Shown: positions 1 to 10,969 of the stretch, piece after piece
Layout of the letters: each line of letters begins with the position of its first letter
Numbering within the stretch: the stretch's first letter is position 1
From: Candidatus Latescibacterota bacterium
GTDB taxonomy: Bacteria > Latescibacterota > UBA2968
Direction of reading: 5' to 3'
NCBI GenBank assembly: GCA_022822565.1
Contig: JAJEAX010000280.1
Span: forward strand, 1 to 43,990
Length of the DNA stretch: 43,990 bases
Translations under genes and position numbers: made by a program
The notes under the pieces: model-generated
Databases searched by the model: none
The model's input: only the letters and a program-made list of their open reading frames with translations
What the model was told of the DNA's origin: nothing

Positions 1-64
1 ACAGATGACGACGCAAAATCGACACCTTCTCCTCGGGGGTATATTGCTTACGCTTCTTCGACAT
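1..64 (-). mobile_element. N-terminus of an IS3-type transposase orfA-like protein, truncated by the window edge
   Basis: Reverse complement of 1..64 reads MSKKRKQYTPEEKVSILRRHL, typical of the start of an IS3-type orfA/helix-turn-helix transposase subunit. Not in the ORF track because it runs off the window. Confidence 0.7.
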
Positions 65-455
65 GGACTCCTCCTTTGACTGAGCCCAATTTATAGCTTA
101 TCAACCCTCCGCAAAAGTCCAGTTTTATCTGAAGCATAACAATTCCGGTACCCTGTGTCGGAAATAGTGCAACACCCAGAGCAAAGAAACACGCAAAATT
201 ACCGGCGATGTTATCCCGTGTCTCGTATCCTTCATAAGCAAATAGAAACCAACCGATGGTAAACAGTATGCCGACGAAAATATCTACCATATTGCTGTAG
301 TAGTAGTCACTAATAGTAGGCAGGAGTTTACAGCCGCTACACACTAAACTACAGAACAATAGCACGAATGGAAGCGAAACACCAAGTAATCCGACGGTCC
401 GTCGTAGCTTTCTATATGAAGCGGATATATGTTGGTCATCTCGATTGTCGTTCAT
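48..455 (-). pseudogene. Multi-pass membrane protein truncated by an IS element
   Basis: Hydrophobic N-terminal part (LLGVSLPFVLLFCSLVCSGC...SDYYYSNMVDIFVGILFTIGWFLFAYEGYETRDNIAGNFACFFALGVALFPT) ends abruptly. The C-terminus reads through sequence directly upstream of the transposase start and overlaps it. Confidence 0.6.
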
Positions 456-635
456 ATTTCCAACTCCTGTGAAGTGGTCTTAGTCTTTGAGCTTATTGAT
501 GTCAGGAGTCCAGTCTAAACGTTAGCTTGCGGCTTCAAGCAGGCCGCAATGACAAATGTCCTGATCCCAATCGTGCCTTCTGCCTGAATCACGGGACGCC
601 GACCTCGGCTCTGTCCCGAATCACTTACCCGCTCA

Positions 636-1886
636 CTACCGACACATTTTCTTATTTACCTTTTTACTTTCTACCTCTTCATTTTGCCGATATGTATCGG
701 ACCAGCACTGTCTCGAACCATCATAATTCCTTAACCACTGGAACCATGTGCCTTCTCTACTTCCGTTTATATATTCCTTTGTAGATTTGTACCCATCCTG
801 ATGACGAGTGATCCATAGGCCGTGCCGCTTGCCATCCACATAGGAACCTTTCTCTACGGATCCATCTGATTCACGATAGCCCCACTGCCCCTGCCGCTTG
901 TCGTCACCATAGGAGCCTTCAATTACGCTCCCACTTGAGGAATGATAGATATATGGGCCGTGCTTCTTGCCCGCCACATAGGTAACTTCCTCTGTCGAGG
1001 TCTTGCCTGTGGACGAGTCACGTTCGATCCATTTCCCGTGCCGCTTGCCATTCACATAGGAGCCTTTCTCTACATAATATCTCTCGTTTCCTTCGACCCA
1101 TGGGCCGTGCTTCTTGCCATCTACATAGGAGCCTTTATACGTTACGGCGCCGTCCGAGGCACGCTCAACCCATTGACCGTGTGCCTTGCCGTGAACAGAC
1201 GATGCGTGAATTACGGATCCGCTCGGATAACGATAGACCCAGGAGCCGTGTAACTTGCCCCTCTGAAGGCGTCCCACTGTTGTGGCCGTAACTCTCGCGG
1301 CCTTCGCATATCCACGCTCATCGAGGATAGAACCAGAATAAGTCCAACTGATCGTTCCTTCTCCTTGTGCCACACTACCCAAACACTCGCCAGACCAGGT
1401 CGCAGTCTCATCCTTACGGAGGTAGTCATTCCACACATAGCATCCGGGGTGGTTGGTCAACGCCATCCAACAACTGGAACCTTCTGGCTTTCCGGTACAC
1501 GTTTCCTCAGCACTGATCTGTGTCTCTTGAACCACTTCAGCTTCGAGCAACAACGCCAGTGCCTCCTTGTAAAACTGTCCCTCTTTCCCTGTTGCAGACA
1601 GATACCTGGTCACCGACTCAAGCGCGATCCTGATTGAATCTGCTGATAAGGCCACACGCGCATACTTGAAGTGAAATTCGTCCGGCAGTGTAAGGTTGTG
1701 CTCCTTTTGCAGCGCGAGGACCTTTTCCATCACATTGAAGGCTTCCGCATAGTCTTCTGCTGCATGTAGCTGTTCTGACTCAATCAGATGTTTATCTACC
1801 ATGATCTCTGGTGGCAACTGAGCGGACGCAACCGTGAAAAATCCCAGTAAAAATAGAACGAAAATACTTCTGGTTACGTTCTGCAT
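636..1886 (-). CDS. Secreted MORN-repeat (toxin-antitoxin-like repeat) protein
   Basis: Signal peptide MQNVTRSIFVLFLLGFFTVASA, then many GSYVDGKKHGPWVE / GSYVNGKRHGKWIE MORN-type repeats. The longer ORF start at 1916 is less likely. Confidence 0.85.
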   Translation of the reverse strand: MQNVTRSIFVLFLLGFFTVASAQLPPEIMVDKHLIESEQLHAAEDYAEAFNVMEKVLALQKEHNLTLPDEFHFKYARVALSADSIRIALESVTRYLSATGKEGQFYKEALALLLEAEVVQETQISAEETCTGKPEGSSCWMALTNHPGCYVWNDYLRKDETATWSGECLGSVAQGEGTISWTYSGSILDERGYAKAARVTATTVGRLQRGKLHGSWVYRYPSGSVIHASSVHGKAHGQWVERASDGAVTYKGSYVDGKKHGPWVEGNERYYVEKGSYVNGKRHGKWIERDSSTGKTSTEEVTYVAGKKHGPYIYHSSSGSVIEGSYGDDKRQGQWGYRESDGSVEKGSYVDGKRHGLWITRHQDGYKSTKEYINGSREGTWFQWLRNYDGSRQCWSDTYRQNEEVESKKVNKKMCR

Positions 1887-1955
1887 GGTGTCTCCCGGGG
1901 AAGAAAGTAGATGCATTTGATTGGGAAGGTAAGACTTTTCATCGGTTTGTTCTCC

Positions 1956-3509
1956 TCACGCAAGAGTTGTCTCGAACGCTATCAGATTGCGGGTCTCTCG
2001 GCTAAACTCTACCCCAATCAGATGTACCGGCTCGCCGCTGTCGCGATATTTATCCGCATATCCCTTTTCCTGCAATTGCGCCATTGCAGCCCCTTCGGAT
2101 GCCTGTTCCACCACTTTGAACTCGAACAGATACACATTGTCGTTGAAACGAACCGCCATGTCCAGACGCCCATCACTGCTGCTGTCTTCCACAACAATGT
2201 CGAATCCCACCGATGCGAAGTAGGAGTAGAAGACGCTGGCATAGTAGCCTTCGTAGTTCGCTATTTCATTGTTTGTGTGCCACTGGTAGGGGATGCTGGC
2301 AAAGAACGCCTTGAATAGGCTTTCCAGGCCAGCGAAGTCATTGACCAGTAATAGGTCATAGAGACGCGCACTGTGCTCTGCCTGCTGCGCGGGGCTTCCT
2401 GTCAAATGGTTGAGCAAGCTTTCGTTCAGGCTCTGGCGCACTTCCTGGTTTGGGTAACTCAGACGGTAGTAGGTTCTGCTACCTCGCGGTTCGGTTTGGA
2501 TAATCGTGAGATACCCGGTCTGGAACAGCAATGCTTCAGTGGCGATGTGGTCAACGTCGAATGTAGATAACAGTTCGTCACTGCCCAATATGTTGTCCAG
2601 GTCCAGCGTACCAACCCCGCGCGATAGCAGCGTCTCGATCAGAAATGTAGGCGTGCCGGTCTCAAACCACCACGCGCCGAAGCGTCGGCTATCGAAGAGC
2701 AAAAGGATATCGAAGGGGTTATAGACCTCCTCTCCCAGCCAGCTATAGCCGTTGTACCAGTGCCTTATCTCGTCCCTATCCAGACCGGGCAGTTCCGGTG
2801 CGAACACCGTATTTAGGTCTGCATCGGTATAGCCGCATATAGCCGAGTAACGCGCATCCAGCGTGATGTCCTTGAGGTTGTTGAGACCAGAGAACAGACT
2901 GACCTTGGAGAACTTGCTGACGCCCGTGAGGAGTGTGAACTTAATATGAGCATCGATATCCTTGATGGTCGCGTATAGACCGCGCAGAAAGTCGCGGTTG
3001 GCGCGTGCGACCTCTGGCACCTCAAGTGCGTCCAGAATCGGCTTATCGTATTCATCCACCAGAACGACAACGCGTTGCCCCACCTCCCGATGCAATACCC
3101 GGATCAGGTCGCCAAAGCACTCTGGTGCCGTATCGTAACGCGGCGCAATATCGGCTTCTTCCGCTATCGTGTGTAGTTGCGTCATCACATTTGCATGCAA
3201 GTAGCCAGGCTCTTTGTAATTGCCGCTGCCAAAGCTCAAGCGCACAACGGGATAGCGAACAGACCAATCCCATTGATCGTGGATGTATAGCCCCTCGAAC
3301 AGCGGTTCATTGCCCTCAAACAGTTCCTTCAACGTGTCCAGAAATAGGCTCTTGCCAAAGCGACGTGGACGCGACAGAAAGTAGTGCTTACCCTCGTCCA
3401 TCAGTCGCTGAATGAGGGCCGTTTTATCGACATAGTAGCAGTTCTCCTCTCGTATCTCGCGAAAGGTCTGAATGCCGATAGGCAACTTGCATCTGTCTGA
3501 TATGCCCAT
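1956..3509 (-). CDS. AAA-ATPase-like (PF09820 type) protein with C-terminal PD-(D/E)XK nuclease-like domain (DUF1703 type)
   Basis: MGISDRCKLPIGIQTFREIREENCYYVDKTALIQRLMDEGKHYFLSRPRRFGKSLFLDTL..., VVLVDEYDKPILDAL, and C-terminal GRLDMAVRFNDNVYLFEFKV. Confidence 0.9.
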   Translation of the reverse strand: MGISDRCKLPIGIQTFREIREENCYYVDKTALIQRLMDEGKHYFLSRPRRFGKSLFLDTLKELFEGNEPLFEGLYIHDQWDWSVRYPVVRLSFGSGNYKEPGYLHANVMTQLHTIAEEADIAPRYDTAPECFGDLIRVLHREVGQRVVVLVDEYDKPILDALEVPEVARANRDFLRGLYATIKDIDAHIKFTLLTGVSKFSKVSLFSGLNNLKDITLDARYSAICGYTDADLNTVFAPELPGLDRDEIRHWYNGYSWLGEEVYNPFDILLLFDSRRFGAWWFETGTPTFLIETLLSRGVGTLDLDNILGSDELLSTFDVDHIATEALLFQTGYLTIIQTEPRGSRTYYRLSYPNQEVRQSLNESLLNHLTGSPAQQAEHSARLYDLLLVNDFAGLESLFKAFFASIPYQWHTNNEIANYEGYYASVFYSYFASVGFDIVVEDSSSDGRLDMAVRFNDNVYLFEFKVVEQASEGAAMAQLQEKGYADKYRDSGEPVHLIGVEFSRETRNLIAFETTLA

Positions 3510-3649
3510 CTCTCATCTCCAGATTGTGATGCCAGCGCGGTCGCCCTGCTCGATACAGTATTATACCGCTTTCGCTATCTATTTGGAAGTCTAAACTTTT
3601 CATTGTTCTGTTTCAAATTTATCGTGTACTTTGAAAATAACATGAAAAT

Positions 3650-3683
3650 AAAAAAGAGACAGGTGCAAACCTGTCTCTTTTTT
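3650..3683 (-). terminator. Intrinsic terminator downstream of leuS (potentially bidirectional)
   Basis: AAAAAAGAGACAGGT-GCAA-ACCTGTCTCTTTTTT: perfect 15-bp stem, GNRA-type loop, A/T tracts on both sides. Confidence 0.9.
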
Positions 3684-3705
3684 ATTCTAACATTCCCTGT
3701 AACGG

Positions 3706-6147
3706 TTACACCACAATATTGACCAGTCGATTGGGAATGACGATTATCTTTTTGGGGTCTTGATCCTGGACATGCGCCTTCACATTCGGCTGGTCTAACG
3801 CCAGACTTTCAATCTCTTCATGCCCAGCATCGACCTCTACTTCCATGCGAGCACGGACCTTGCCATTGACCTGAACCGGCATCTCAATCGATGCTGGTCG
3901 AGCGAGATTTTCGTCCCATTCAGGCCAATTTTGTTGATGAACGCTGTACTCTCCCCCAATTCGCGACCAAAGCTCTTCAGAAAGATGCGGCGTTACAGGT
4001 GCCAAGAGTAAGATGAGCGTTTGAATGGCTTCTTTCCACGCATCCGTATGCACAACAGGCGTATTTTGAGCCACCGACAGACCATTGCTAAACGTCATGA
4101 GTGCAGCCAATGCTGTATTAAACCCAAAGGTTTCAAAATCCTCAGACACCTTGCGGATGGTCTGATGGGTTAAGCGTCGCAAATCATCCTGGGATTCTTG
4201 CGTAGGGGTGCCCTTTGTAAGACTATCATTTTCAACAACGAGACGCCACACGCGGTTCAAAAATCTCGGAACACCTTCCAGGCTCGATGAATTCCATGGA
4301 CCTCCCTGTTCCCATCGACTCAAAAATATCAAATAAGCCCGAATGCTATCTATCCCATACTGCACAATCAAATCGTCGGGATTGACAACATTGCTACCCC
4401 GCGACTTGCTCATCTTCTCATGATCTTCACCCAGAATAATGCCCTGATTAAACAAGCGCGTCATTGGCTCATCATCACTGACGAGATCCATATCGCGCAT
4501 GGCTTTGGTGAAGAATCGCGTGTAGAGCAGATGCATAGTGGCGTGTTCTATACCTCCTGTATATTGATCAACAGGCAACCAGTATTCACCTTCGTGAGGG
4601 TCAAAAGGTCCTGCATCATAATGTGGACTTAAATATCGGTATTGATACCACGAAGAACACATAAACGTGTCCATCGTATCTGTCTCTCGCTGCGCTGATG
4701 TACCACATTCAGGACAAGTCGTGTTTAGAAATCCTTTGTGATATTTGAGCGGAGATTCCCCCGTCGGCAAAAACTCAGCATCATCGGGTAGCATGACGGG
4801 CAGATCACGCGCTGGCACGGGAACTATGCCACATGTATCACAGTAAATAATCGGTATGGGACACCCCCAATAACGCTGGCGAGAAATCAGCCAATCATGA
4901 AGGCGATAATTGATTTTTCTCTCGCCAATGTCCTGTGATTCCAGATCATCGGCTACTGCATTTTTTCCTTCTTGCGAGAACAAACCATCGAATTGTCCCG
5001 AGTTTACCATACATCCCTCACCAGTATATGGCTGGGTGAGTGCTTCACCGTCCCAATCATCTGGAGCAATAACAACGGGAATGGACAACCCATACTTTTT
5101 TGCAAAATCAAAATCGCGTTCATCGTGTGCAGGCACAGCCATAATAGCTCCGGTGCCATATTGAAGCAATACATAGTCCGCAATATAAATAGGCACATCG
5201 GCATTGTTCATGGGATTAATTGCATAAGCACCGGTGAAAACGCCATCCTGTTCTTTATCTACAGAAAGCCGCTCAATCTCCGACTGCCGTTCAGCTTTGA
5301 CACAATATGCTTTAACAGCTTCTCGTTGCTCGGGCGATGTTATCTCATCAACCAATGGATGCTCAGGGGCTAAAACCGCAAATGACATGCCCCAAATAGT
5401 ATCTGGACGCGTTGTGAACACGCGAAACGAAGCATCTGAATTTTTGACGCGCATTTCAAATTCAACACCTTCACTCCGCCCAATCCAATTCTCCTGCATG
5501 GCCTTCACGCGGTCGGGCCACTCGATTTCTGCAAAATCGAGTAATTCTTCAGCATATCTGGTAATCCGAAACAACCATTGATCCAGGTCCTTTTTAATCA
5601 CGGGCGTATCACACCGCTCGCAGTGTCGATCCTCGCCCCAAACCTGCTCTCGGGCCAGGGTCGTATTGCACTTTGGACACCAATCAACGGGAGCTTTTTC
5701 GCGATAAGCCAGATCATTGGCGTAAAATTTGAGGAATAACCACTGTGTCCATCTATAGTATTCAGGCAAACAGGTGGTCGCTTCGCGCGTCCAGTCAAAC
5801 ATTGCACCCATTATTTTCAGTTGTCCGCGCATGCGTTCCACATTGTCCAGCGTCCATTTTGCCGGATGAATACCCCGTTGGATTGCAGCGTTTTCAGCCG
5901 GCAATCCAAAAGCATCAAAACCAATTGGAAACAATACATTATGCCCCTTCATCCGCATATATCGCGCCCGAACATCAGATGGAACAATCGCATACCAGTG
6001 ACCAATATGGAGATCACCCGAAGTGTAGGGAAGCATCGTCAAAGCATAGTGCTTCGAGCGGTTGGGATCGATTTGACTGCAGTACAATCCGGTAGCTTCC
6101 CAGCGTTCACGCCATTTTTTTTCAATTTTAGAAAATTCGTAAGCCAT
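3706..6147 (-). CDS. leuS: Leucyl-tRNA synthetase
   Basis: MAYEFSKIEKKWRERWEATGLY...LPYTSGDLHIGHWYA...KMSKSRGSNVVNPDD. Start placed at MAYEF, not at the ORF-track start 6423 that overlaps asnS. Confidence 0.97.
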   Translation of the reverse strand: MAYEFSKIEKKWRERWEATGLYCSQIDPNRSKHYALTMLPYTSGDLHIGHWYAIVPSDVRARYMRMKGHNVLFPIGFDAFGLPAENAAIQRGIHPAKWTLDNVERMRGQLKIMGAMFDWTREATTCLPEYYRWTQWLFLKFYANDLAYREKAPVDWCPKCNTTLAREQVWGEDRHCERCDTPVIKKDLDQWLFRITRYAEELLDFAEIEWPDRVKAMQENWIGRSEGVEFEMRVKNSDASFRVFTTRPDTIWGMSFAVLAPEHPLVDEITSPEQREAVKAYCVKAERQSEIERLSVDKEQDGVFTGAYAINPMNNADVPIYIADYVLLQYGTGAIMAVPAHDERDFDFAKKYGLSIPVVIAPDDWDGEALTQPYTGEGCMVNSGQFDGLFSQEGKNAVADDLESQDIGERKINYRLHDWLISRQRYWGCPIPIIYCDTCGIVPVPARDLPVMLPDDAEFLPTGESPLKYHKGFLNTTCPECGTSAQRETDTMDTFMCSSWYQYRYLSPHYDAGPFDPHEGEYWLPVDQYTGGIEHATMHLLYTRFFTKAMRDMDLVSDDEPMTRLFNQGIILGEDHEKMSKSRGSNVVNPDDLIVQYGIDSIRAYLIFLSRWEQGGPWNSSSLEGVPRFLNRVWRLVVENDSLTKGTPTQESQDDLRRLTHQTIRKVSEDFETFGFNTALAALMTFSNGLSVAQNTPVVHTDAWKEAIQTLILLLAPVTPHLSEELWSRIGGEYSVHQQNWPEWDENLARPASIEMPVQVNGKVRARMEVEVDAGHEEIESLALDQPNVKAHVQDQDPKKIIVIPNRLVNIVV

Positions 6148-6160
6148 TGAAATACAACTC

Positions 6161-7456
6161 CTAAGGATATAATCTTTGCAAAAGTCGAGGAAATGGAATC
6201 GTCTCGCGGACATGGGACAGGCCGCATATCCACGCGACTGTACGCTCAATACCCAATCCGAAACCGGAATGTGGCACCGATCCATAGTGCCTGAGGTCCA
6301 GGTACCACTGGAACGGCGCCTCGTCAAGACCGTGTTCGGCGAGCTTCCGCCGTAAGACCTCCAGATCGTCCTCGCGCTGTCCCCCACCGACGATTTCACC
6401 ATATCCTTCGGGAGCCAACACATCCATACACAATGCCAGTTGGGAATCTTCCGGATCCCCCTTCATATAAAAAGCTTTGCAAACTGCCGGATACCGATGC
6501 ACGATCACGGGACGATCGTGTGCATTGGCCAATACGGTTTCATCTTCAGCGCCAAAATCCTCCCCCCACGTGTGATCGCGACCCGCTTCTTTTAGCAACT
6601 GATGTGCATCTGAATAAGATATCCTATGAAATGGTTTTTGCACCCGTTGTAGGGGCGCAAGGTCGCGTTGTAAGGCCACAAGCTCAGACCGACAGGTTTC
6701 TATCACGCGCTGAACAACACAACAGATAAAGTCTTCAGCCAGATCCATATTACCCGACAGGTCCATATAGGCCACCTCTGGCTCGATCATCCAAAATTCG
6801 GTCAAATGGCGCCGCGTCTTGGATTTCTCTGCTCGAAAGGTAGGCCCAAAACAGTACACTTTGCCAAATGCCATAGCTGCTGCTTCCATATAGAGTTGAC
6901 CACTCTGTGTCAAATATGCTGTCTCGTCGAAATAATCGGTTTCAAAAAGCGTGCTGGTACCTTCGCAGGACGACGGGGTAAATATAGGCGCGTCAACCAG
7001 TGTGAAGTCATTGTTGTCGTAATAATCTCGACAGGCTTTGACAATCTCGGCACGCACGCTTAAAATGGCGTGTTGACGCGATGAGCGCAGCCACAAATGG
7101 CGATGATCCATCAAAAATGCCGTGCCGTGTTCTTTGGGCGTAATCGGATAATCCTCCACGCGATGCACAATTTCGATATCGCTGACGCCTATTTCAAACC
7201 CGATAGGTGAACGCGCATCGGCCCGGACCGCACCCGTTACGCGAAGAGACGACTCTTGCCCCAGGTCTGAAGCCCTTTCAAAGACGTCTGGCGATACATC
7301 GCCCTGAAAGACCACGCACTGAATCGTACCAGAGCCATCTCTGACCTGAAGAAAGTGCAATTTTCCACTCGATCGTTTGTTGTACAGCCATCCCTCGATC
7401 ACTACTTCTTTATTTTCCCATGCACTTACGTCGTTTATTCTGATGATATCTGGCAT
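6161..7456 (-). CDS. asnS: Asparaginyl-tRNA synthetase
   Basis: N-terminal OB fold ([33 protein letters not shown]), class II motifs [25 protein letters not shown] and [27 protein letters not shown]. Confidence 0.96.
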   Translation of the reverse strand: MPDIIRINDVSAWENKEVVIEGWLYNKRSSGKLHFLQVRDGSGTIQCVVFQGDVSPDVFERASDLGQESSLRVTGAVRADARSPIGFEIGVSDIEIVHRVEDYPITPKEHGTAFLMDHRHLWLRSSRQHAILSVRAEIVKACRDYYDNNDFTLVDAPIFTPSSCEGTSTLFETDYFDETAYLTQSGQLYMEAAAMAFGKVYCFGPTFRAEKSKTRRHLTEFWMIEPEVAYMDLSGNMDLAEDFICCVVQRVIETCRSELVALQRDLAPLQRVQKPFHRISYSDAHQLLKEAGRDHTWGEDFGAEDETVLANAHDRPVIVHRYPAVCKAFYMKGDPEDSQLALCMDVLAPEGYGEIVGGGQREDDLEVLRRKLAEHGLDEAPFQWYLDLRHYGSVPHSGFGLGIERTVAWICGLSHVRETIPFPRLLQRLYP

Positions 7457-7549
7457 ATATCGTTCCCTGAGAGTAAAAAAACGAAAGACGACCGGGTATC
7501 ACCTGCTTGCCCACCGATCGCCTTGTGTTTTTTCGTGTGTATGTAAATC

Positions 7550-9667
7550 TCACGATCTTCGGGGGGGGCGCTGCCTACCCTGCTGATTCGAATCGCCATT
7601 GGGTTTATCTATAAGTACTTTGCGGCTAAGTCGAATCTTGCCCTGATCGTCGATAGCGATCACTTTGACCTGAACTTTTTCGCCTTCACTGAGCACGTCG
7701 TTCACTTTGCGCACCCGATGATGTTCAAGCTCGGAAATATGGCAAAGCCCATCCTTGCCGGGCAAAATCTCGACAAACGCGCCAAAATCCGTGATTCGGC
7801 GCACTGTGCCATCATAGATTCGTCCAACTTCTGGCTCTTCGACGAGAGCTTCAACCATACCCATTGCGGTTTCACCGGCTTGCGCGTCTAAAGAGGTGAC
7901 CGTAACCAACCCATCATCCTCGACTGAAACCGTTGCGCCTGTCTCTTCAATGCTGCGAATGGTCTTCCCGCCCGGGCCAATAACCGCGCCGATCTTTGCA
8001 GGATCAATGCGGATGGACAAAATGCGCGGTGCGTATTCCGACAAGCTCGTTCTCGGCGCGGAAATAGCTTCTTCCATCAGACCGAGAATATGGTTTAATG
8101 CATCTCGGGCGCGAGAGAATGCCGTATTGAGAATCTCAAAACTTATACCACCGATCTTAATATCCATCTGAATCGCGGTCAGACCCGATCGCGTCCCCGC
8201 TATTTTGAGGTCCATATCGCCCAAATGGTCTTCTTCACCTAAAATATCTGTGAGAACCGCCCACTGATCGCCTTCCATGACCAGCCCGACGCCAGCACCA
8301 GCAACATGGCTTTTAATGGGCACGCCCGCATCCATCAAAGCGAGGGAACCACCACACACCGTGGCCATTGAAGACGAACTGTTGGATTCTAAAATCTCGG
8401 AAACCAGCCGGATCGTATATGGAAAATGCTCTTCACTGGGTACAACTGGTTCGAGAGCCTTTTCAGCCAAAGCTCCGTGACCAATTTCTCGGCGGCCGGG
8501 CGCTGCAATCCGACCCGTTTCGCCAACACTGTAGTTGGGAAAGTTGTAATCGAGCATAAAGCTCTTGAACGATTTACCTTCGAGATCGTCAACCATTCGG
8601 GTGTCCATCTTGCTTCCGAGCGTCGCCACACACAAAGCCTGCGTCTGCCCGCGTGTAAAAATACCGGATCCGTGTGCGCGAGGCAATACACTCAGATCGA
8701 TGTCAATGGGCCGAACCTCTTTGAGATCGCGTCCATCAATGCGCTGATTTTCCGAGAGGATCATCGCGCGCATATCCTTTTTGATCAATCGATCAATCTC
8801 ACCGCCAATTTCACCTGCGTCGAAGTCTTCTGCGAGTGCTTCTCGCACCTCGGCGCGGATTGCAGACAACGACTCTGCACGCGCCATCTTATCCGGCATG
8901 CGATTGGCTGCGTGAATCTGCTCTGAAGCGCGTTCGGCAACGGCTGTGGCAAGAGCCTCATTTTCTTCAGGCTCGTCGTAAGACCGCTTCGCTTTCCCGA
9001 CACGGGCAATCAGACCATCCTGTAATTCAATCAGTTGTACAATGCCCTGGTGGGCAACGCGCAGTGCTTCGACGACATCACCGTCGGCTACTTCGTGAAA
9101 ATCACCTTCAACTGAAATAATGGACTCGCGATTGCCCGATACCATCAGGTGGACATCGCTTTCTTCGAGTTGGGAAAGTGTGGGGTTGACCACAAATTCT
9201 CCATCGATTCGTCCAACGCACACAGCGCCAATGGGGCCGTCAAACGGAATATCAGAAATACACAGTGCAGCCGAAGCACCTGTCATTGAGAGTACCGCAG
9301 GATCGTTTTCACCATCGAAAGACAACACAGTGACATAAACCTGCGTTTCAAAATCATAAGCCTCTGGAAACAGGGGCCTGATTTGATGATCAATTAAACG
9401 CGCATGCAATTTTTCCGTTGTTGAAGGCGCGCCTTCCCGCTTAAAAAAGTTGCCGGGAATGCGTCCCCCAGCATACATCTTTTCGCGATAATCGACTTGA
9501 AGCGGAAAAAAATCAAAATCCGAAGGTTTATTATCGGAAACGGCAGCCACCAACACAATGGTTTCACCGTACTGCATCCACACCGCCCCGTGTGACTGTT
9601 TGGCCACCCGACCCGTTTCTATGGACAGCGGACGACCGGCATATTCAAGCTCTACTTTTGCTATCAT
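7550..9667 (-). CDS. pnp: Polyribonucleotide nucleotidyltransferase (PNPase)
   Basis: RNase PH domains, KH motif [21 protein letters not shown]1 domain [33 protein letters not shown]. Start placed at MIAKVELEY. Confidence 0.97.
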   Translation of the reverse strand: MIAKVELEYAGRPLSIETGRVAKQSHGAVWMQYGETIVLVAAVSDNKPSDFDFFPLQVDYREKMYAGGRIPGNFFKREGAPSTTEKLHARLIDHQIRPLFPEAYDFETQVYVTVLSFDGENDPAVLSMTGASAALCISDIPFDGPIGAVCVGRIDGEFVVNPTLSQLEESDVHLMVSGNRESIISVEGDFHEVADGDVVEALRVAHQGIVQLIELQDGLIARVGKAKRSYDEPEENEALATAVAERASEQIHAANRMPDKMARAESLSAIRAEVREALAEDFDAGEIGGEIDRLIKKDMRAMILSENQRIDGRDLKEVRPIDIDLSVLPRAHGSGIFTRGQTQALCVATLGSKMDTRMVDDLEGKSFKSFMLDYNFPNYSVGETGRIAAPGRREIGHGALAEKALEPVVPSEEHFPYTIRLVSEILESNSSSSMATVCGGSLALMDAGVPIKSHVAGAGVGLVMEGDQWAVLTDILGEEDHLGDMDLKIAGTRSGLTAIQMDIKIGGISFEILNTAFSRARDALNHILGLMEEAISAPRTSLSEYAPRILSIRIDPAKIGAVIGPGGKTIRSIEETGATVSVEDDGLVTVTSLDAQAGETAMGMVEALVEEPEVGRIYDGTVRRITDFGAFVEILPGKDGLCHISELEHHRVRKVNDVLSEGEKVQVKVIAIDDQGKIRLSRKVLIDKPNGDSNQQGRQRPPRRS

Positions 9668-9755
9668 TCTATCTCCTCTATTTACAAAACACATCTATCC
9701 CAGCGCTCTGACAAAAAGGCCAGAGATACGACCAACTGCTGGAAAAATAAAAAAC

Positions 9756-10025
9756 TCAACCGCGAATATCCAGTGCCGCAATCAAGCTACGATAACCATC
9801 TAAATCCACGCGCCGTAAATACCGCAACAGACGGCGACGCCGCCCAACCAGTTTGAGCAGTCCCCGACGCGAGTGATGATCCTTCTTGTGGGTTTGAAAA
9901 TGTTCGACCAGTTGTACAATACGCTCTGTAAGTTGCACAATCTGGACTTGTGGCGATCCTGTATCGCCTTCTTTGCGCCCGTATTGTGCGATCAACTCGG
10001 CCTTCTTTTCTTTTGTTAACGCCAA
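9756..10025 (-). CDS. rpsO: 30S ribosomal protein S15
   Basis: [36 protein letters not shown]...[21 protein letters not shown]. Confidence 0.98.
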   Translation of the reverse strand: MALTKEKKAELIAQYGRKEGDTGSPQVQIVQLTERIVQLVEHFQTHKKDHHSRRGLLKLVGRRRRLLRYLRRVDLDGYRSLIAALDIRG

Positions 10026-10969
10026 AATTTACCTCCATCTGTATGGTGCTGCGAAAGCATAAGTTCCGCGGTCTGTATATCTGTTTGAATCTGTTCGACT
10101 AACGCTTCTTTGCTGCCAAATTCACGCTCGCCGCGAATGCGGTGCCAAATCTCAAGGGGTAAAACTTTTCCATAGAGATTTTGTGAAAAATTGAGCAAAT
10201 GTACTTCACAACGCGCTGACTGCCCCCCAAATGTTGGGCGTTCGCCATAATTGACAACAGCGATGTAGGGCTGATCGAGCCTGGCAATACCAGCATAAAC
10301 ACCCGGTGTTGGCAAGAGTTTTCCCGGCGTTTCAAACAAGAGATTAGCAGTGGGAAAACCAAGTGCCCTGCCCCGTTTCTCTCCCTCTACTACACGCCCC
10401 CACAAGGGATAAGGATGCCCCATAAGCTGAATAACCGCATCCATGTCTCCGCCTGAAAGTGCGTTGCGAATACGAGTACTGCTCACAGGTTTTTCGGCAA
10501 TGCACACCGCCGGTGGTGAAAAAACAGAGAAACCAAACTGTTTCCCCAAACTTTTCATCGTCTCAAACCCACCCTGACGCCCCCTTCCAAAACCGTGATC
10601 GTAACCTATGATCACAGACCTGGCACTGAGTCTATCAATCAGGAAGCATTTGACAAATACTTCGGGAGACATCCGCCGGAGCGCTTCATCAAATTCAACA
10701 ACCGCCAGAATATCCACCCCCAACGAGGCGAGACAATGCTTTTTTTCCTCAAGCGATGTCAACACCCCAGGGGCATCGGCACCGTCGATAAACTGGCGAG
10801 GATGCGGGTCAAAAGTGACGACGACAGATGTGCCCCTACACGTCTGTGCCATATCAATCATAGCCTCAATGACAGAGACATGCCCGATGTGAATGCCGTC
10901 AAATGTTCCAACCGTGACCACCGGGTGAGCAAGCGCGACCGGTTCTTCAAGCGTTATGATGCGCATCAT
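10016..10969 (-). CDS. ribF: Bifunctional riboflavin kinase/FAD synthetase
   Basis: [21 protein letters not shown]..., [29 protein letters not shown]. Start placed at MMRIITLEE, overlapping the truB stop. Confidence 0.95.
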   Translation of the reverse strand: MMRIITLEEPVALAHPVVTVGTFDGIHIGHVSVIEAMIDMAQTCRGTSVVVTFDPHPRQFIDGADAPGVLTSLEEKKHCLASLGVDILAVVEFDEALRRMSPEVFVKCFLIDRLSARSVIIGYDHGFGRGRQGGFETMKSLGKQFGFSVFSPPAVCIAEKPVSSTRIRNALSGGDMDAVIQLMGHPYPLWGRVVEGEKRGRALGFPTANLLFETPGKLLPTPGVYAGIARLDQPYIAVVNYGERPTFGGQSARCEVHLLNFSQNLYGKVLPLEIWHRIRGEREFGSKEALVEQIQTDIQTAELMLSQHHTDGGKFWR

